Shown: in pieces, positions 27,303-36,307 of the stretch
Layout of the letters: each line of letters opens with the position of its first letter
Position numbering within the stretch: position 1 is the first letter of the stretch
Notes under the pieces: generated by a model
Databases searched by the model: none
Seen by the model: only the letters and a program-made list of their open reading frames with translations
What the model was told of the DNA's origin: nothing
Program-made: the position numbers and the translations under genes
Source: Cellulophaga baltica
GTDB lineage: Bacteria > Bacteroidota > Bacteroidia > Flavobacteriales > Flavobacteriaceae
Direction of reading: 5' to 3'
Assembly: GCF_018861125.1 (NCBI RefSeq)
Contig: NZ_JAHKQN010000035.1
Span: forward strand, 124,001-188,000
DNA: 64,000 bases

Positions 27303-27994
27303 TTATTTTAATTGTACGTGAATATGATCATCATGTCTTACTGCTCTGCATCCGTGATATCTTATTCTACTATCTTCTAATTTTAATCTGTTTTTCAAAT
27401 GTGGTTCAACAAACAGCTTTGCTAAATATTATTATTTAAAATACTATTTATCAACTTTCTTGCCCCTATTTCATAAAAAATATAATCTTTATTAATTGCT
27501 CCAAAAGTCAAATATTTTCGGAAGTCATACTAAAAACGACCTTTTTTTAAACAATTATTAATATGATCAAATTCATTTGGTTTAGGGTTTTCAAAAATCC
27601 CATAACCGCTGACAGATTTTTGTACGTTTTTTACAATTCCGCTTTCTGTTTCGTATCTCAAGCTTATATCGATTTTCTTTCTGTAATTATGACTTAAGCG
27701 AGGAATCAATGGAAAGTTATCTATAAAAGGGAAATTTGCATCTAAGTACTGAATTTCAATCTCTGTCCCTTTTAAATTATTTGCAGTAGTACTTAACAAT
27801 TCATTCAACTTAGGTTTTACATAATTCCTATTTAGCAATACCGTCATATAATTTGCTGAACTTATTTTCTCAGAATGTTTTACTTTTTCCCGACCAAATA
27901 TTGGCGCAATTACAGGAACAATAAAAAAATATAGAGAATAGATATAAGCAAATAAAAAATTATTACTATTTTAAACTTAAGTTTAAAATTCCAT
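27303..27994 (-). pseudogene. Broken gene for a membrane-anchored metallopeptidase-like protein
   Basis: Hand translation shows one protein split over frames. Near the start, FKLKFKIVIIFYLL and then LYFFIVPVIAPIFGR form a membrane anchor in two different frames. The main frame continues through TVLLNRNYVKPKLNELL, YLDANFPF and PRLSHNYRKKIDIS to a TAG stop at 27530-27532. Directly after it, in the same frame, comes YDFRKYLTFGAI. A frameshift near 27425 then moves to a frame ending AKLFVEPHLKNRL, YHGCRAVRHDDHIHVQLK and a stop at 27303. The HGC and RHDDHIH parts resemble zinc-peptidase motifs. At least one nonsense codon and two frameshifts make it non-functional; the longest intact piece has 105 codons. 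Confidence 0.75.
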
Positions 27995-28188
27995 TTATTT
28001 GAAATTACTAAACTTACTAAATAAACTAATCATCCAATTTGAGTTATTACATTTAAGGGTTCAAAAAGGAGTAATTTAAATAAGCTTTTCAATTGCAATT
28101 CCTACTTCAGTAAGTTTCTTAAAGAAGTTTTATTTCATAGTCTTTATGACAAATAATAAACAGATATATGCATTAAGAATACTCACAC

Positions 28189-29148
28189 CTAATTCTTACT
28201 AAAAAAAGAATCTACAAATTCGTATTTATTGAACACTTGCAAATCTTCAATACCTTCACCAACCCCAATATACTTTACAGGTATTTTAAACTGATCAGAT
28301 ATACCAATTACAACTCCACCTTTAGCAGTACCATCTAATTTAGTTACCGCCAATGAAGTTACATTAGTAGCTTTTGTAAATTGTTTTGCTTGCTCAAACG
28401 CATTTTGCCCTGTAGAACCATCTAAAACCAATAATACATCATGTGGCGTTTCTGGCACAACTTTTTGCATTACACGGCTCACTTTTGAAAGCTCGTTCAT
28501 TAAATTAATCTTATTATGCAAACGACCAGCAGTATCTATTATTACTACATCGGCATCTTGAGTAACAGCTGAACTTAAGGTGTCAAAAGCAACTGAAGCA
28601 GGGTCACTACCCATTTGTTGCTTTACAATAGGTATATCAACTCTATCTGCCCAAATTTGCAATTGGTCTATAGCCGCAGCCCTAAATGTATCACCAGCAC
28701 CTAAAACAACTTTTAAACCTTTTTGTTTAAACTGGTACGCTAACTTACCAATAGTCGTTGTTTTTCCAACACCATTAACACCCACAACCATAATTACATA
28801 TGGTTTTTTACCTTTTGGTATTTCAAACTCTGTAGCATCACCTGAATTGGTTTCAGAAAGTAAACGTGCAATTTCTTCACGCAAAATTTCATTCAACTCA
28901 TCAGTACCTACATATTTATCTTTAGCAACCCGCGCTTCAATAGCTTTGATAATTTTCAAGGTAGTTTCAACACCTACATCTGACGCTACTAAAACTTCCT
29001 CTAAATCATCAAGAACATCATCGTCAACCTTTGATTTTCCTGCAACAGCCTTACTTAACTTCCCTAAAAAGGAAGTTTTTGATTTCTCTAAACCTTTATC
29101 TAATGTTTCCTTTTTTTGAGAAGAAAACAACTTTTTAAATAAACTCAT
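28189..29148 (-). CDS. ftsY: Signal recognition particle receptor
   Basis: SRP receptor GTPase that docks ribosome-nascent-chain complexes at the inner membrane. The 319 residues comprise a short N-terminal region, the four-helix N domain (from about residue 25) and the G domain. G motifs are GVNGVGKTTTIGKLA, DTFRAAAIDQL, DTAGRLHNK and TKLDGTAKGG. The acidic A domain of longer FtsY proteins is absent, as usual in this phylum. It lies downstream of rpmB, rpmG and a DUF4295 gene in one orientation. Confidence 0.96.
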   Translation of the reverse strand: MSLFKKLFSSQKKETLDKGLEKSKTSFLGKLSKAVAGKSKVDDDVLDDLEEVLVASDVGVETTLKIIKAIEARVAKDKYVGTDELNEILREEIARLLSETNSGDATEFEIPKGKKPYVIMVVGVNGVGKTTTIGKLAYQFKQKGLKVVLGAGDTFRAAAIDQLQIWADRVDIPIVKQQMGSDPASVAFDTLSSAVTQDADVVIIDTAGRLHNKINLMNELSKVSRVMQKVVPETPHDVLLVLDGSTGQNAFEQAKQFTKATNVTSLAVTKLDGTAKGGVVIGISDQFKIPVKYIGVGEGIEDLQVFNKYEFVDSFFSKN

Positions 29149-29271
29149 ATTCCTATTAAAATTCTATATATCAAATATATGAAATAAGGCCTTATAAAAC
29201 TGCATAGATTATTTATGTTCGACAGCTTACACCATTTGTTATAAAACAGCTACAGTCAAACTTTTATAAAC

Positions 29272-29306
29272 AAAAAAAAGCTACTTTCTTTCGAAAGTAG
29301 CTTTTT
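29272..29306 (-). terminator. Intrinsic terminator after the rpmB-rpmG-DUF4295 genes
   Basis: A perfect 14-bp stem (AAAAAGCTACTTTC, 29275-29288, with GAAAGTAGCTTTTT, 29293-29306) and a 4-base loop. The minus strand then runs into eight T residues. It separates the ribosomal protein genes from ftsY. Confidence 0.88.
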
Positions 29307-29333
29307 ACCAATATTAAAATTGGAATATCTTTT

Positions 29334-29486
29334 TTACTGCTTACTTAACCAATCGTTAACTTTACTTGGATCCATTACAGCCTCAGTAAATGTATAAGCA
29401 CCAGACTTAGGAGATTTAACCATTTTTATAGCTTTGGTTAATCTTTTTGAACTGGTTTGTAAACTTGCTACCGTCTTCTTTGCCAT
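29334..29486 (-). CDS. DUF4295 small basic protein
   Basis: A 50-residue protein (MAKKTVASLQTSSKRLTKAI at its start, ending in NDWLSKQ) that I found by reading the gap between rpmG and ftsY. It is lysine-rich and matches the small DUF4295 family that sits beside rpmG in many Bacteroidota. Its place between two ribosomal protein genes and a terminator suggests a ribosome-associated role, but none is established. Confidence 0.85.
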   Translation of the reverse strand: MAKKTVASLQTSSKRLTKAIKMVKSPKSGAYTFTEAVMDPSKVNDWLSKQ

Positions 29487-29524
29487 GATTTATATTTTTA
29501 TCATTCTCGTTATAAACGAAAACC

Positions 29525-29707
29525 TTATTTAATTTCTTTATGAACAGTCATTCTCTTAAGGATAGGATTAAATTTTTTAATCTCTATTCTATCTGGAGTG
29601 TTCTTTTTGTTTTTTGTTGTAATGTATCTTGAAGTACCAGGTTGACCTGATTCTTTATGCTCTGTACATTCCAATATCACTTGGATTCTATTACCTTTCT
29701 TAGCCAT
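29525..29707 (-). CDS. rpmG: Large ribosomal subunit protein bL33
   Basis: A 60-residue ribosomal protein with the family core [20 protein letters not shown] and [16 protein letters not shown]. It lacks the four zinc-binding cysteines of the other L33 form (only one cysteine is present), so it is the zinc-independent type. It lies 21 bases after rpmB and 38 bases before the DUF4295 gene. Confidence 0.95.
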   Translation of the reverse strand: MAKKGNRIQVILECTEHKESGQPGTSRYITTKNKKNTPDRIEIKKFNPILKRMTVHKEIK

Positions 29708-29728
29708 TTTACTAGATTTTTTTAAGGA

Positions 29729-29965
29729 TTATTTTAATATCCCGTTTGCTTTAGCTTCTTTCAAAACTGCAGAAATACCTTTTTTATTAATTGACTTTAA
29801 AGCCCTTGCAGATACCTTTAAAGTAACCCAACGGTCTTCTTCAGGAATATAAAAACGCTTTTTAGAAAGATTTACATCGAATCTTCTTCTTGTTTTATTG
29901 ATGGAAAACGAAACATTGTTTCCAAACATAGCTCTCTTTCCAGTAATTTCGCAAACTTTTGACAT
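29729..29965 (-). CDS. rpmB: Large ribosomal subunit protein bL28
   Basis: A 78-residue ribosomal protein. The start MSKVCEITGKRAMFGNNVS and the segment RRFDVNLSKKRFYIPEEDRW are characteristic. It is the first gene of the rpmB-rpmG-DUF4295 unit and has the best promoter match in the window just upstream. Confidence 0.96.
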   Translation of the reverse strand: MSKVCEITGKRAMFGNNVSFSINKTRRRFDVNLSKKRFYIPEEDRWVTLKVSARALKSINKKGISAVLKEAKANGILK

Positions 29966-29997
29966 ATCGCTAGGATTTGTTATTTTTAAACAGGATG

Positions 29998-30029
29998 CAA
30001 ATTTAGAACTTTTTTATCATTTGCACAAA
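29998..30029 (-). promoter_or_regulatory. Promoter of the rpmB operon (-33 TTTG, -7 TAAATTTG)
   Basis: On the minus strand TTTG (30029-30026) is followed after 20 bases by TAAATTTG (30005-29998). This is a full match to the Bacteroidota consensus and spacing, about 33 bases before the rpmB start codon. Strong expression is expected for ribosomal proteins. Confidence 0.7.
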
Positions 30030-30037
30030 CTTCTTTT

Positions 30038-31285
30038 TTAGAAATTTAAAATTTCTTTTTCCAAAAGCTCAAACGCCTTATTTACAGAACGTTGCACAAC
30101 TCTTTCCCTTTGCGTTCCCATCTTAAATTGCTCTGAATAAACACCACTTGGCGTTGCCACCGCAATAAAAACGTCTCCAACCTCCTCATTTGAGTCTCCT
30201 TTTTCAGGTCCGGCATTACCTGTGGTTGCAATTGCAAAATCTGCATTTAATAGCTTTTTTACATTCAAAGCCATTGCTTCAACCACTTGTTTACTTACTA
30301 CAGAATAAGTGTTTATAATTTCTTCTGGTATTTGCAATACGTTTATTTTTGCCTCTGTAGCATAACTCACTACTGTACCTTTATAATAAGCTGATGATCC
30401 TGGTTTTGCTGTAATTTTAGAAGCAATACTTCCGCCCGTAAAACTTTCTGCGGTAGCCAAGGTCATATTTTTACTTTTCAATAGCTTTACCACAACCTCG
30501 TGAATATCTTCACCTTCTTCACCATAAGTAACATCACTTATAAGCTCATAAAGTTTTTTTACCTCTAAGTTAACATCTTTATTTACAGCTTCTTTACTAT
30601 CACCTTTTGCACTTAATCGTAACCGTACTGAGCCTAAACTTGGTAAATAAGCTAAACTTATATGTGCTGGCAATTGATTCTCCCAATCTTCAATCTGTGC
30701 TGCCAAAGCACTTTCTCCTACCCCGTATGTAACAATTGTTTTGTGGAGAATAAATGGTAATTTAAATTCTGACTGAATTTTAGGAATTACTTGATTCTTA
30801 ATCAATGCTTTCATTTCAAAAGGGACACCAGGCAATGAAACAAAAACAGTATTTGATTTAGATTTCATCCACATACCAGGGGCAGTACCTTGTTCATTAA
30901 ACAAAGTAGTTGCTTTTGAGGGCAGTAATGCTTGATCTTTATTTACTTGCAACAAAGGTCTATCAGAATATTTAGCAAAAATTTCTTCTACATGCTTAAG
31001 AACAGCATCGTCTTGCTTTAAATAATCATTAAAGTACTCACAAAGTGTATGTTTGGTAATATCATCTTTTGTAGGACCTAAACCGCCAGTTATGATAACA
31101 ACATCAACATTTTTTTCAGCATTTTCTAAAGCTTGCAAAATATGCAACCGATCATCTTGCACTGATGTTATTTGATAAACAGAAAGTCCTATTTTATTAA
31201 ATTCTTCAGCTATAAAAGCTGAATTTGTATCTACAATTTGACCAATGAGTATTTCATCGCCAATTGTAATAATCTCTGCTTGCAT
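30038..31285 (-). CDS. cinA: CinA-family protein (nicotinamide mononucleotide deamidase)
   Basis: A 415-residue cytoplasmic protein with two domains. The N-terminal MoaB/MogA-like domain (IGDEILIGQIVDTNSAF, GGLGPTKDDITKH) acts as ADP-ribose pyrophosphatase in studied homologues. The C-terminal CinA domain (ATAESFTGGSIASKIT, TTGNAGPEKGD) has nicotinamide mononucleotide deamidase activity and so salvages NAD by-products. The ATG overlaps the stop of the Hpt gene by one base (TAATG). Confidence 0.93.
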   Translation of the reverse strand: MQAEIITIGDEILIGQIVDTNSAFIAEEFNKIGLSVYQITSVQDDRLHILQALENAEKNVDVVIITGGLGPTKDDITKHTLCEYFNDYLKQDDAVLKHVEEIFAKYSDRPLLQVNKDQALLPSKATTLFNEQGTAPGMWMKSKSNTVFVSLPGVPFEMKALIKNQVIPKIQSEFKLPFILHKTIVTYGVGESALAAQIEDWENQLPAHISLAYLPSLGSVRLRLSAKGDSKEAVNKDVNLEVKKLYELISDVTYGEEGEDIHEVVVKLLKSKNMTLATAESFTGGSIASKITAKPGSSAYYKGTVVSYATEAKINVLQIPEEIINTYSVVSKQVVEAMALNVKKLLNADFAIATTGNAGPEKGDSNEEVGDVFIAVATPSGVYSEQFKMGTQRERVVQRSVNKAFELLEKEILNF

Positions 31286-31623
31286 TATACGTCGAAGTCG
31301 TTTTTTAATTCTCCTATTACCTGATGAATATCTTTTTTAAGAATTGGAAATATTTCATCTACAGCAGCACCATTAACACCTTCTTTACCTAAATTTTCAA
31401 TAGCCAAAGCATTTGCTCGTGTTTGCTCCATGCCTAATAAATCAACATTAGGTTTAATTTTATGCGCTAGTTGATATATAGAAGGAAAATCTTTAGCATC
31501 TACAGCAGTTTCTAGAAGTGATAAATCTTCAGGCACTTCTTCTAAAAAAACAGAAACTACAGACAATATAAACTCTTCATCACCATCCGCCAATTCATTT
31601 ATTTTATCGAGACTATATATCAT
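31285..31623 (-). CDS. Hpt (histidine phosphotransfer) domain protein
   Basis: A 112-residue single-domain phosphotransfer protein. The phosphorylatable histidine is in YQLAHKIKPNVDLLGM, the standard Hpt signature, within a four-helix bundle. It would relay phosphate between a hybrid sensor kinase and a response regulator, neither of which is encoded nearby. It sits between a fumarylacetoacetase-family gene (4 bases) and cinA (1-base overlap), an odd operon for a signalling protein. Confidence 0.88.
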   Translation of the reverse strand: MIYSLDKINELADGDEEFILSVVSVFLEEVPEDLSLLETAVDAKDFPSIYQLAHKIKPNVDLLGMEQTRANALAIENLGKEGVNGAAVDEIFPILKKDIHQVIGELKNDFDV

Positions 31624-31627
31624 CTTT

Positions 31628-32239
31628 TTATTTAATGTTTACATTGAACATTTCAATATTTTCTAACTTTCCTGAAAGATAATCATTAGTTTCAACACTA
31701 CCAACACCCGCTGGCGTACCTGTAAACAACACATCACCCTTTTTAAGGGTGAAATACTTACTTACATATGATATGATCTCATCTATCTTCCACAGCATCA
31801 GGTTAGTGTTGCCATCCTGCACTATTTCATCGTTTTTAGCTAATGAGAAATTTAAATTATTTACATCTAAAAATTCTTCTTTTGATACCCATTTTCCTAT
31901 TACAGAAGCACCGTCAAAACCTTTTGCTTTCTCCCAAGGCAACCCTTTTTCTTTTAATTTTTGTTGCACATCACGAGCTGTAAAATCGATTCCTAAACCT
32001 ATTTCATCATAATAATTAGGCGCAAATTTTTCTTCAATATGTTTTCCTACTTTTTTGATTTTTACCAACACTTCAACTTCGTAATGAATGTCATTCGAAA
32101 ATTCTGGAATATAAAAATCTTGCTCTTTAGGTAATACCGAAGAATCTGGTTTTATAAAAACAACAGGATCAGTTGGTTTTTCATTTTGCAACTCTGCTAT
32201 ATGAGCAGTATAATTACGACCAATACAGATTATTTTCAT
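31628..32239 (-). CDS. Fumarylacetoacetate hydrolase-family protein
   Basis: A 203-residue protein of the FAH fold, probably acting on a 2-oxo acid such as acylpyruvate or oxaloacetate. Metal-binding acidic residues are visible in NDIHYEVEVLVKI and in GLGIDFTARDVQ, and LFTGTPAGVG is a conserved FAH loop. The short length fits single-domain acylpyruvase or oxaloacetate decarboxylase members rather than fumarylacetoacetase itself. Confidence 0.88.
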   Translation of the reverse strand: MKIICIGRNYTAHIAELQNEKPTDPVVFIKPDSSVLPKEQDFYIPEFSNDIHYEVEVLVKIKKVGKHIEEKFAPNYYDEIGLGIDFTARDVQQKLKEKGLPWEKAKGFDGASVIGKWVSKEEFLDVNNLNFSLAKNDEIVQDGNTNLMLWKIDEIISYVSKYFTLKKGDVLFTGTPAGVGSVETNDYLSGKLENIEMFNVNIK

Positions 32240-32256
32240 GTGCTAAATTTTTAGAA

Positions 32257-33165
32257 CTATTTTTTTGCCAATTTTAAACTTACAGCAGGTATAAAATTCT
32301 GATTTTTATCTTTTGACTTAACCACAAAATCAACCCACTCACCCATTCCGTAAACCATAACTTTATAGTTTTGATTTTTAGAATACATTCCACTAAAGGT
32401 AGGGGCAAATCTATCTTCAACAAACAATTTATTTGTTATATTATTTTTTTCGGTGTTTTTATACCAATTAAACGGCACAAACAACCATTCCAAACCTATA
32501 TAAACACCTTGCTGTGGCATTTTTATATTGAAAGCTGACAAATCAATTGAAACATAATCTTTACCAGTTTCTGTTTCTAAAACTACACTCTTATGTAATA
32601 AATCTTTAGTAGGATGCTTTGTTTTTGGATCAACATCATACAATCTAATTCTGAACTTTGATGCATCACCTTTAAAGCCTTCATTTTTTTGAAAAAAGAT
32701 AGTGACTTTATTTACATATTTTTTCTGTTGCCCTATATTTGGGAAATACAAAGCTAATACCCAAGGCGTGGTTGATGATGAAAAACCGCTCACTAAGCTA
32801 CTGCTACTAATAGGATTTAAAACTGACATGTCACCCAAAGTTTCTGTAACCACAACCTCATTTAGCTCAAATGATTCTGGAACCATTTTAAACTTTTTAG
32901 CTTTAAAGACAGAGCGTGCACTTACCACCGTATCGTTATATCCTAACGACGATAAATGCAATTGTTTATCTAAATAACTTGCAGGTAAATCCATAAAAAA
33001 ATGACCTTCTTCATCAGAAGATGTCCCTTTTAAAGTTTCTAAAAAACTAAGGTTTACAAACGGTACTGTTTCATTTGTTTTACTATCGTAAACAACACCC
33101 TCAAAATATACTTCTTGCGCAGTTAACTGAGTTACAACAAACAAGAACAATAAAAAAAAACGCAT
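32257..33165 (-). CDS. Exported protein with carboxypeptidase-like regulatory domain
   Basis: A 302-residue protein with a signal peptide (FFLLFLFVVTQLTAQ). Residues 18-100 form a CarboxypepD_reg-like beta-sandwich (FEGVVYDSKTNETVPFVNLS), a domain common in Bacteroidota outer-membrane proteins. The rest is beta-rich and of unknown function. No TonB plug or barrel follows, so it is not a SusC-type receptor. Its ATG overlaps the stop of the upstream exonuclease gene by one base. Confidence 0.8.
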   Translation of the reverse strand: MRFFLLFLFVVTQLTAQEVYFEGVVYDSKTNETVPFVNLSFLETLKGTSSDEEGHFFMDLPASYLDKQLHLSSLGYNDTVVSARSVFKAKKFKMVPESFELNEVVVTETLGDMSVLNPISSSSLVSGFSSSTTPWVLALYFPNIGQQKKYVNKVTIFFQKNEGFKGDASKFRIRLYDVDPKTKHPTKDLLHKSVVLETETGKDYVSIDLSAFNIKMPQQGVYIGLEWLFVPFNWYKNTEKNNITNKLFVEDRFAPTFSGMYSKNQNYKVMVYGMGEWVDFVVKSKDKNQNFIPAVSLKLAKK

Positions 33166-33941
33166 TATCCTAACTTATTATTTAACTTACTTAATTTTAT
33201 TTGCGTTAATATTTTTTTGGTGTATAAAGGAAAGTCTGCATTCAAAATCCAACTAAAATACCCAGGTTCTTTTTCCAAAACATCATGCACTTTTTTTCCT
33301 TTGTGCTTCCCAAAAGAAAAAATCTCTTCATCATCTTCATCATAAATAATAAAACCAGCAAAATCTACCGTTCTTTTATGCGATGAAAAGGCCGCTAATT
33401 TTTTTACATTATTTTCCAAATCAGGATACCTATCTAACTGAGAAAGTAGCACCTCATATGTCGCATTAGTATCTGCTGCCGCACTATGCGCATCAACCAA
33501 GTCTTTATCACAATAAAACTTATAAGCCGCACCTAAAGTTCTTTTTTCCATTTTATGAAAAATAGTTTGAACATCAACAGATACGGTATTTTTCATATCA
33601 AAATCAACATCAGCACGTAACATTTCTTCTGCTAATAAAGGAATATCAAAACGATCAGAATTAAAGCCTCCTAAATCGCTATCCTTTATCATATTATAAA
33701 TATCTTTTGAAAGCTCTTTAAAAGTAGGTTCATTTGCCACTTTTTCATTTGATATACCATGAACAGCAATAACCTCATCAGGTATAACCATTTCGGGGTT
33801 TACCAACCAAGTTTTACTTTCCTTATTTCCGTTAGGAAAAATTTTAAGTATAGCTATTTCAACTATTCTATCTTTCGCCACGTTTACACCTGTTGTTTCT
33901 AAATCAAAAAAACAAATAGGACGGGTTAACTTTAATTGCAT
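33165..33941 (-). CDS. DEDDh exonuclease (DNA polymerase III epsilon-like)
   Basis: A 258-residue 3'-5' exonuclease. The DEDDh residues are in CFFDLETTGVN, GGFNSDRFDIPLL and DAHSAAADTNATYEVL. A C-terminal extension (SFGKHKGKKVHDVL, YFSWILNADFP) resembles the small domain appended to exodeoxyribonuclease X-like proteins. It may serve repair or proofreading; whether it is the replicative epsilon subunit cannot be told from the window. Confidence 0.88.
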   Translation of the reverse strand: MQLKLTRPICFFDLETTGVNVAKDRIVEIAILKIFPNGNKESKTWLVNPEMVIPDEVIAVHGISNEKVANEPTFKELSKDIYNMIKDSDLGGFNSDRFDIPLLAEEMLRADVDFDMKNTVSVDVQTIFHKMEKRTLGAAYKFYCDKDLVDAHSAAADTNATYEVLLSQLDRYPDLENNVKKLAAFSSHKRTVDFAGFIIYDEDDEEIFSFGKHKGKKVHDVLEKEPGYFSWILNADFPLYTKKILTQIKLSKLNNKLG

Positions 33942-34024
33942 GTTTACTAAAATTTTAACAAATATACATGTTCAAAAAATGAAATGCACAATTTAACCAT
34001 ATTTCAAAAAGCATTATTAACAAA

Positions 34025-34052
34025 AAAATGCTCCATAATTAAGGAGCATTTT
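34025..34052 (-). terminator. Intrinsic terminator after the E2 gene
   Basis: A 10-bp stem (AAAATGCTCC, 34025-34034, with GGAGCATTTT, 34043-34052) and 8-base loop lie 26 bases after the E2 stop; the minus strand ends in a run of seven T residues. Confidence 0.8.
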
Positions 34053-34077
34053 ATATAATTTTTAAATTTAGAAAAAC

Positions 34078-35460
34078 TTAAACTTCTCTATTTACATCCC
34101 AAGCTTCAAGGTAATCGGCTACTGCTTTTATAAACATTCCACCAAGCGCTCCGTTAACAACACGGTGATCATAACTATGCGATAAATACATTTTACTACG
34201 TATACCAATAAAATCACCTTCAGCAGTTTCAATTACTGATGGTACTTTTCGAATAGCACCTAAAGCTAAAATTGCAACTTGTGGCTGATTAATAATAGGT
34301 GTACCAAAAACACTACCAAAGGTACCTACGTTTGTTACCGTATATGTGCCTTCTTTAATTTCATCTGGCTTTAATTTATTAGCTCTACTTCTACTTGCTA
34401 AATCATTCACGGCTTTTGCCATACCAACCAAGTTAAGTTGGTCTGCATTTTTTATTACCGGAACTATTAAATTACCATCTGGTAAAGCCGCCGCCATACC
34501 TATATTAATATTTTTCTTTTTGATAATTGTATCACCTTCAACCGATATATTTATCAAAGGATACTTTTTTAAAGCCATCGCAACAGCTTCCATAAATATA
34601 GGCGTAAAGGTCAATTTTTCTCCTTCTCTATTTTGAAAAGAAGTTTTTACTTTATTTCTCCAGTTAACAATATTAGTAACATCAACCTCAATAAAACTCT
34701 GAACATGTGCCGAAGTTGAAACACTCTTAATCATATATTGAGAAATCAATTTCCCCATTCTTGTCATAGGCACAACTTCATGTCCGTTTGAAATAGCAGC
34801 TTCTACCACTTCAGGACTTGCCGCTTTTTGAACAATAGTTTTAGGTTGCGAATTAACAACTACAGATTCTTCTTTTACAGGAGCCTCAACTGGCTTCTCT
34901 ACTTCTACCTTATTTTCAATGGGTTGCTTACCTGATTTTTTAGCCGTTACATAATCAATGATATCTGTTTTTGTAACACGACCATCTTTTCCTGTACCCA
35001 CAATATTATCCAGCTCAGAACCAGAAACACCTTCTTCTTTAGCAATGTTTTTAACTAAAGGAGAATAAAAACGATCTGTAGTACTTTGAACAGCTACTGG
35101 AGCCCCTACAGATTCACGTACGAAAGAAATTTCTTTCTCTAACACTTCCGCTTCCACATCATTAGAATCTTCTGTAACTACTTCTTCTGTTTTTACAGGT
35201 ATTTCATTTGACGCTTCACCATCAATTTCTATAATTGCTACTGTTTGCCCTACCGACACAACATCATCAACATTAAAAAGTTTTTCAACCAAAACACCTT
35301 CTACTTCACTTGGCACTTCAGAATCTACTTTATCTGTAGCAATTTCAAAAACTGCTTCATCCATTTCTATTGTATCACCAACTTCTTTTAACCATGTTGT
35401 TAGCGTTGCCTCTGCAACGCTTTCTCCCATTTGCGGTAATTTCAATTCAAATTTTGACAT
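34078..35460 (-). CDS. 2-oxo acid dehydrogenase E2, dihydrolipoamide acyltransferase
   Basis: The 460-residue core subunit of a 2-oxo acid dehydrogenase complex. It has one lipoyl domain (lysine in EIATDKVDSEV, residues 1-77), a peripheral-subunit-binding domain (YSPLVKNIAKEEGV to GRVTKTDIIDYV), a linker rich in lysine and glutamate, and a catalytic domain with SHSYDHRVVNGALGG. E1 and E3 genes are not adjacent. Branched-chain or pyruvate specificity cannot be fixed; the layout fits the branched-chain type common in this phylum. Confidence 0.9.
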   Translation of the reverse strand: MSKFELKLPQMGESVAEATLTTWLKEVGDTIEMDEAVFEIATDKVDSEVPSEVEGVLVEKLFNVDDVVSVGQTVAIIEIDGEASNEIPVKTEEVVTEDSNDVEAEVLEKEISFVRESVGAPVAVQSTTDRFYSPLVKNIAKEEGVSGSELDNIVGTGKDGRVTKTDIIDYVTAKKSGKQPIENKVEVEKPVEAPVKEESVVVNSQPKTIVQKAASPEVVEAAISNGHEVVPMTRMGKLISQYMIKSVSTSAHVQSFIEVDVTNIVNWRNKVKTSFQNREGEKLTFTPIFMEAVAMALKKYPLINISVEGDTIIKKKNINIGMAAALPDGNLIVPVIKNADQLNLVGMAKAVNDLASRSRANKLKPDEIKEGTYTVTNVGTFGSVFGTPIINQPQVAILALGAIRKVPSVIETAEGDFIGIRSKMYLSHSYDHRVVNGALGGMFIKAVADYLEAWDVNREV

Positions 35461-35546
35461 ATATTTAACAAATGTACTTGATTATAATACTTTATTGCGA
35501 AAATACTAAAAAAATCGCGTTTTCATTATATTAACTTCATCTATTT

Positions 35547-36167
35547 TCAAGAAGCTTTCATTGAGTTTTCAAACGGAATTCTATTTAAAATACTCCGCCC
35601 AAGAGTTACCTCATCAGCATATTCCAATTCATCACCTACAGCAATACCTCTTGCTATTGTTGAAGTTTTCACACTCAAACCTTCTAACTGTTTGAAAATA
35701 TAAAAGTTAGTAGTATCTCCTTCCATTGTAGAACTTAAGGCAAAAATCAACTCATTAACCATTCCGTTTTTTACTTTATCTACCAATGATGAAATTGTTA
35801 GATCTTGTGGGCCTACACATTCCATTGGTGATATTTTACCTCCTAGTACATGATACAAACCTCTATACTGTCCAGTATTCTCAATAGCCATTACATCTCT
35901 AATATCTTCAACAACACAAACTAATGTTGTATCTCTTTTAGGGTTTGAACAAATTTCACACAATTCAACATCAGATATATTATGACAGTTTTTACAAAAT
36001 TTAATTTGAGAACGTAAATTTTCAAGCGCCCCAGAGAGTCTGCTTGTTTGTTCTTCTGGCTGTTTTAATAAATGTAAAGCTAAACGCAATGCTGTACGCT
36101 TACCTATTCCCGGCAATTGAGAGATTTCATACACTGCATTTTCTAAAAATTTTGAAGAAAATTCCAT
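35547..36167 (-). CDS. recR: Recombination mediator protein RecR
   Basis: RecR works with RecO and RecF to load RecA on gapped DNA. The 206-residue protein has the helix-hairpin-helix start ([17 protein letters not shown]), the C4 zinc finger ([16 protein letters not shown]) and a Toprim domain ([33 protein letters not shown]). It stands alone by spacing. Confidence 0.96.
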   Translation of the reverse strand: MEFSSKFLENAVYEISQLPGIGKRTALRLALHLLKQPEEQTSRLSGALENLRSQIKFCKNCHNISDVELCEICSNPKRDTTLVCVVEDIRDVMAIENTGQYRGLYHVLGGKISPMECVGPQDLTISSLVDKVKNGMVNELIFALSSTMEGDTTNFYIFKQLEGLSVKTSTIARGIAVGDELEYADEVTLGRSILNRIPFENSMKAS

Positions 36168-36307
36168 GGTAGCGAAATTACAATATTATACGAACTGTTC
36201 TTAATTTTTAATCTTAATATTTTATGCAACTATTAATTATGAATTAAGAAACAACAGCTAAACACTAAAGAATTACTAACGTATTTTGTAAGATAATTTT
36301 TAAAAAT

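Noticed and set aside
28580-29119. Plus-strand frame of 179 codons opposite ftsY
   Set aside because: It mirrors the conserved G domain of FtsY; composition is that of a reverse-complement shadow.
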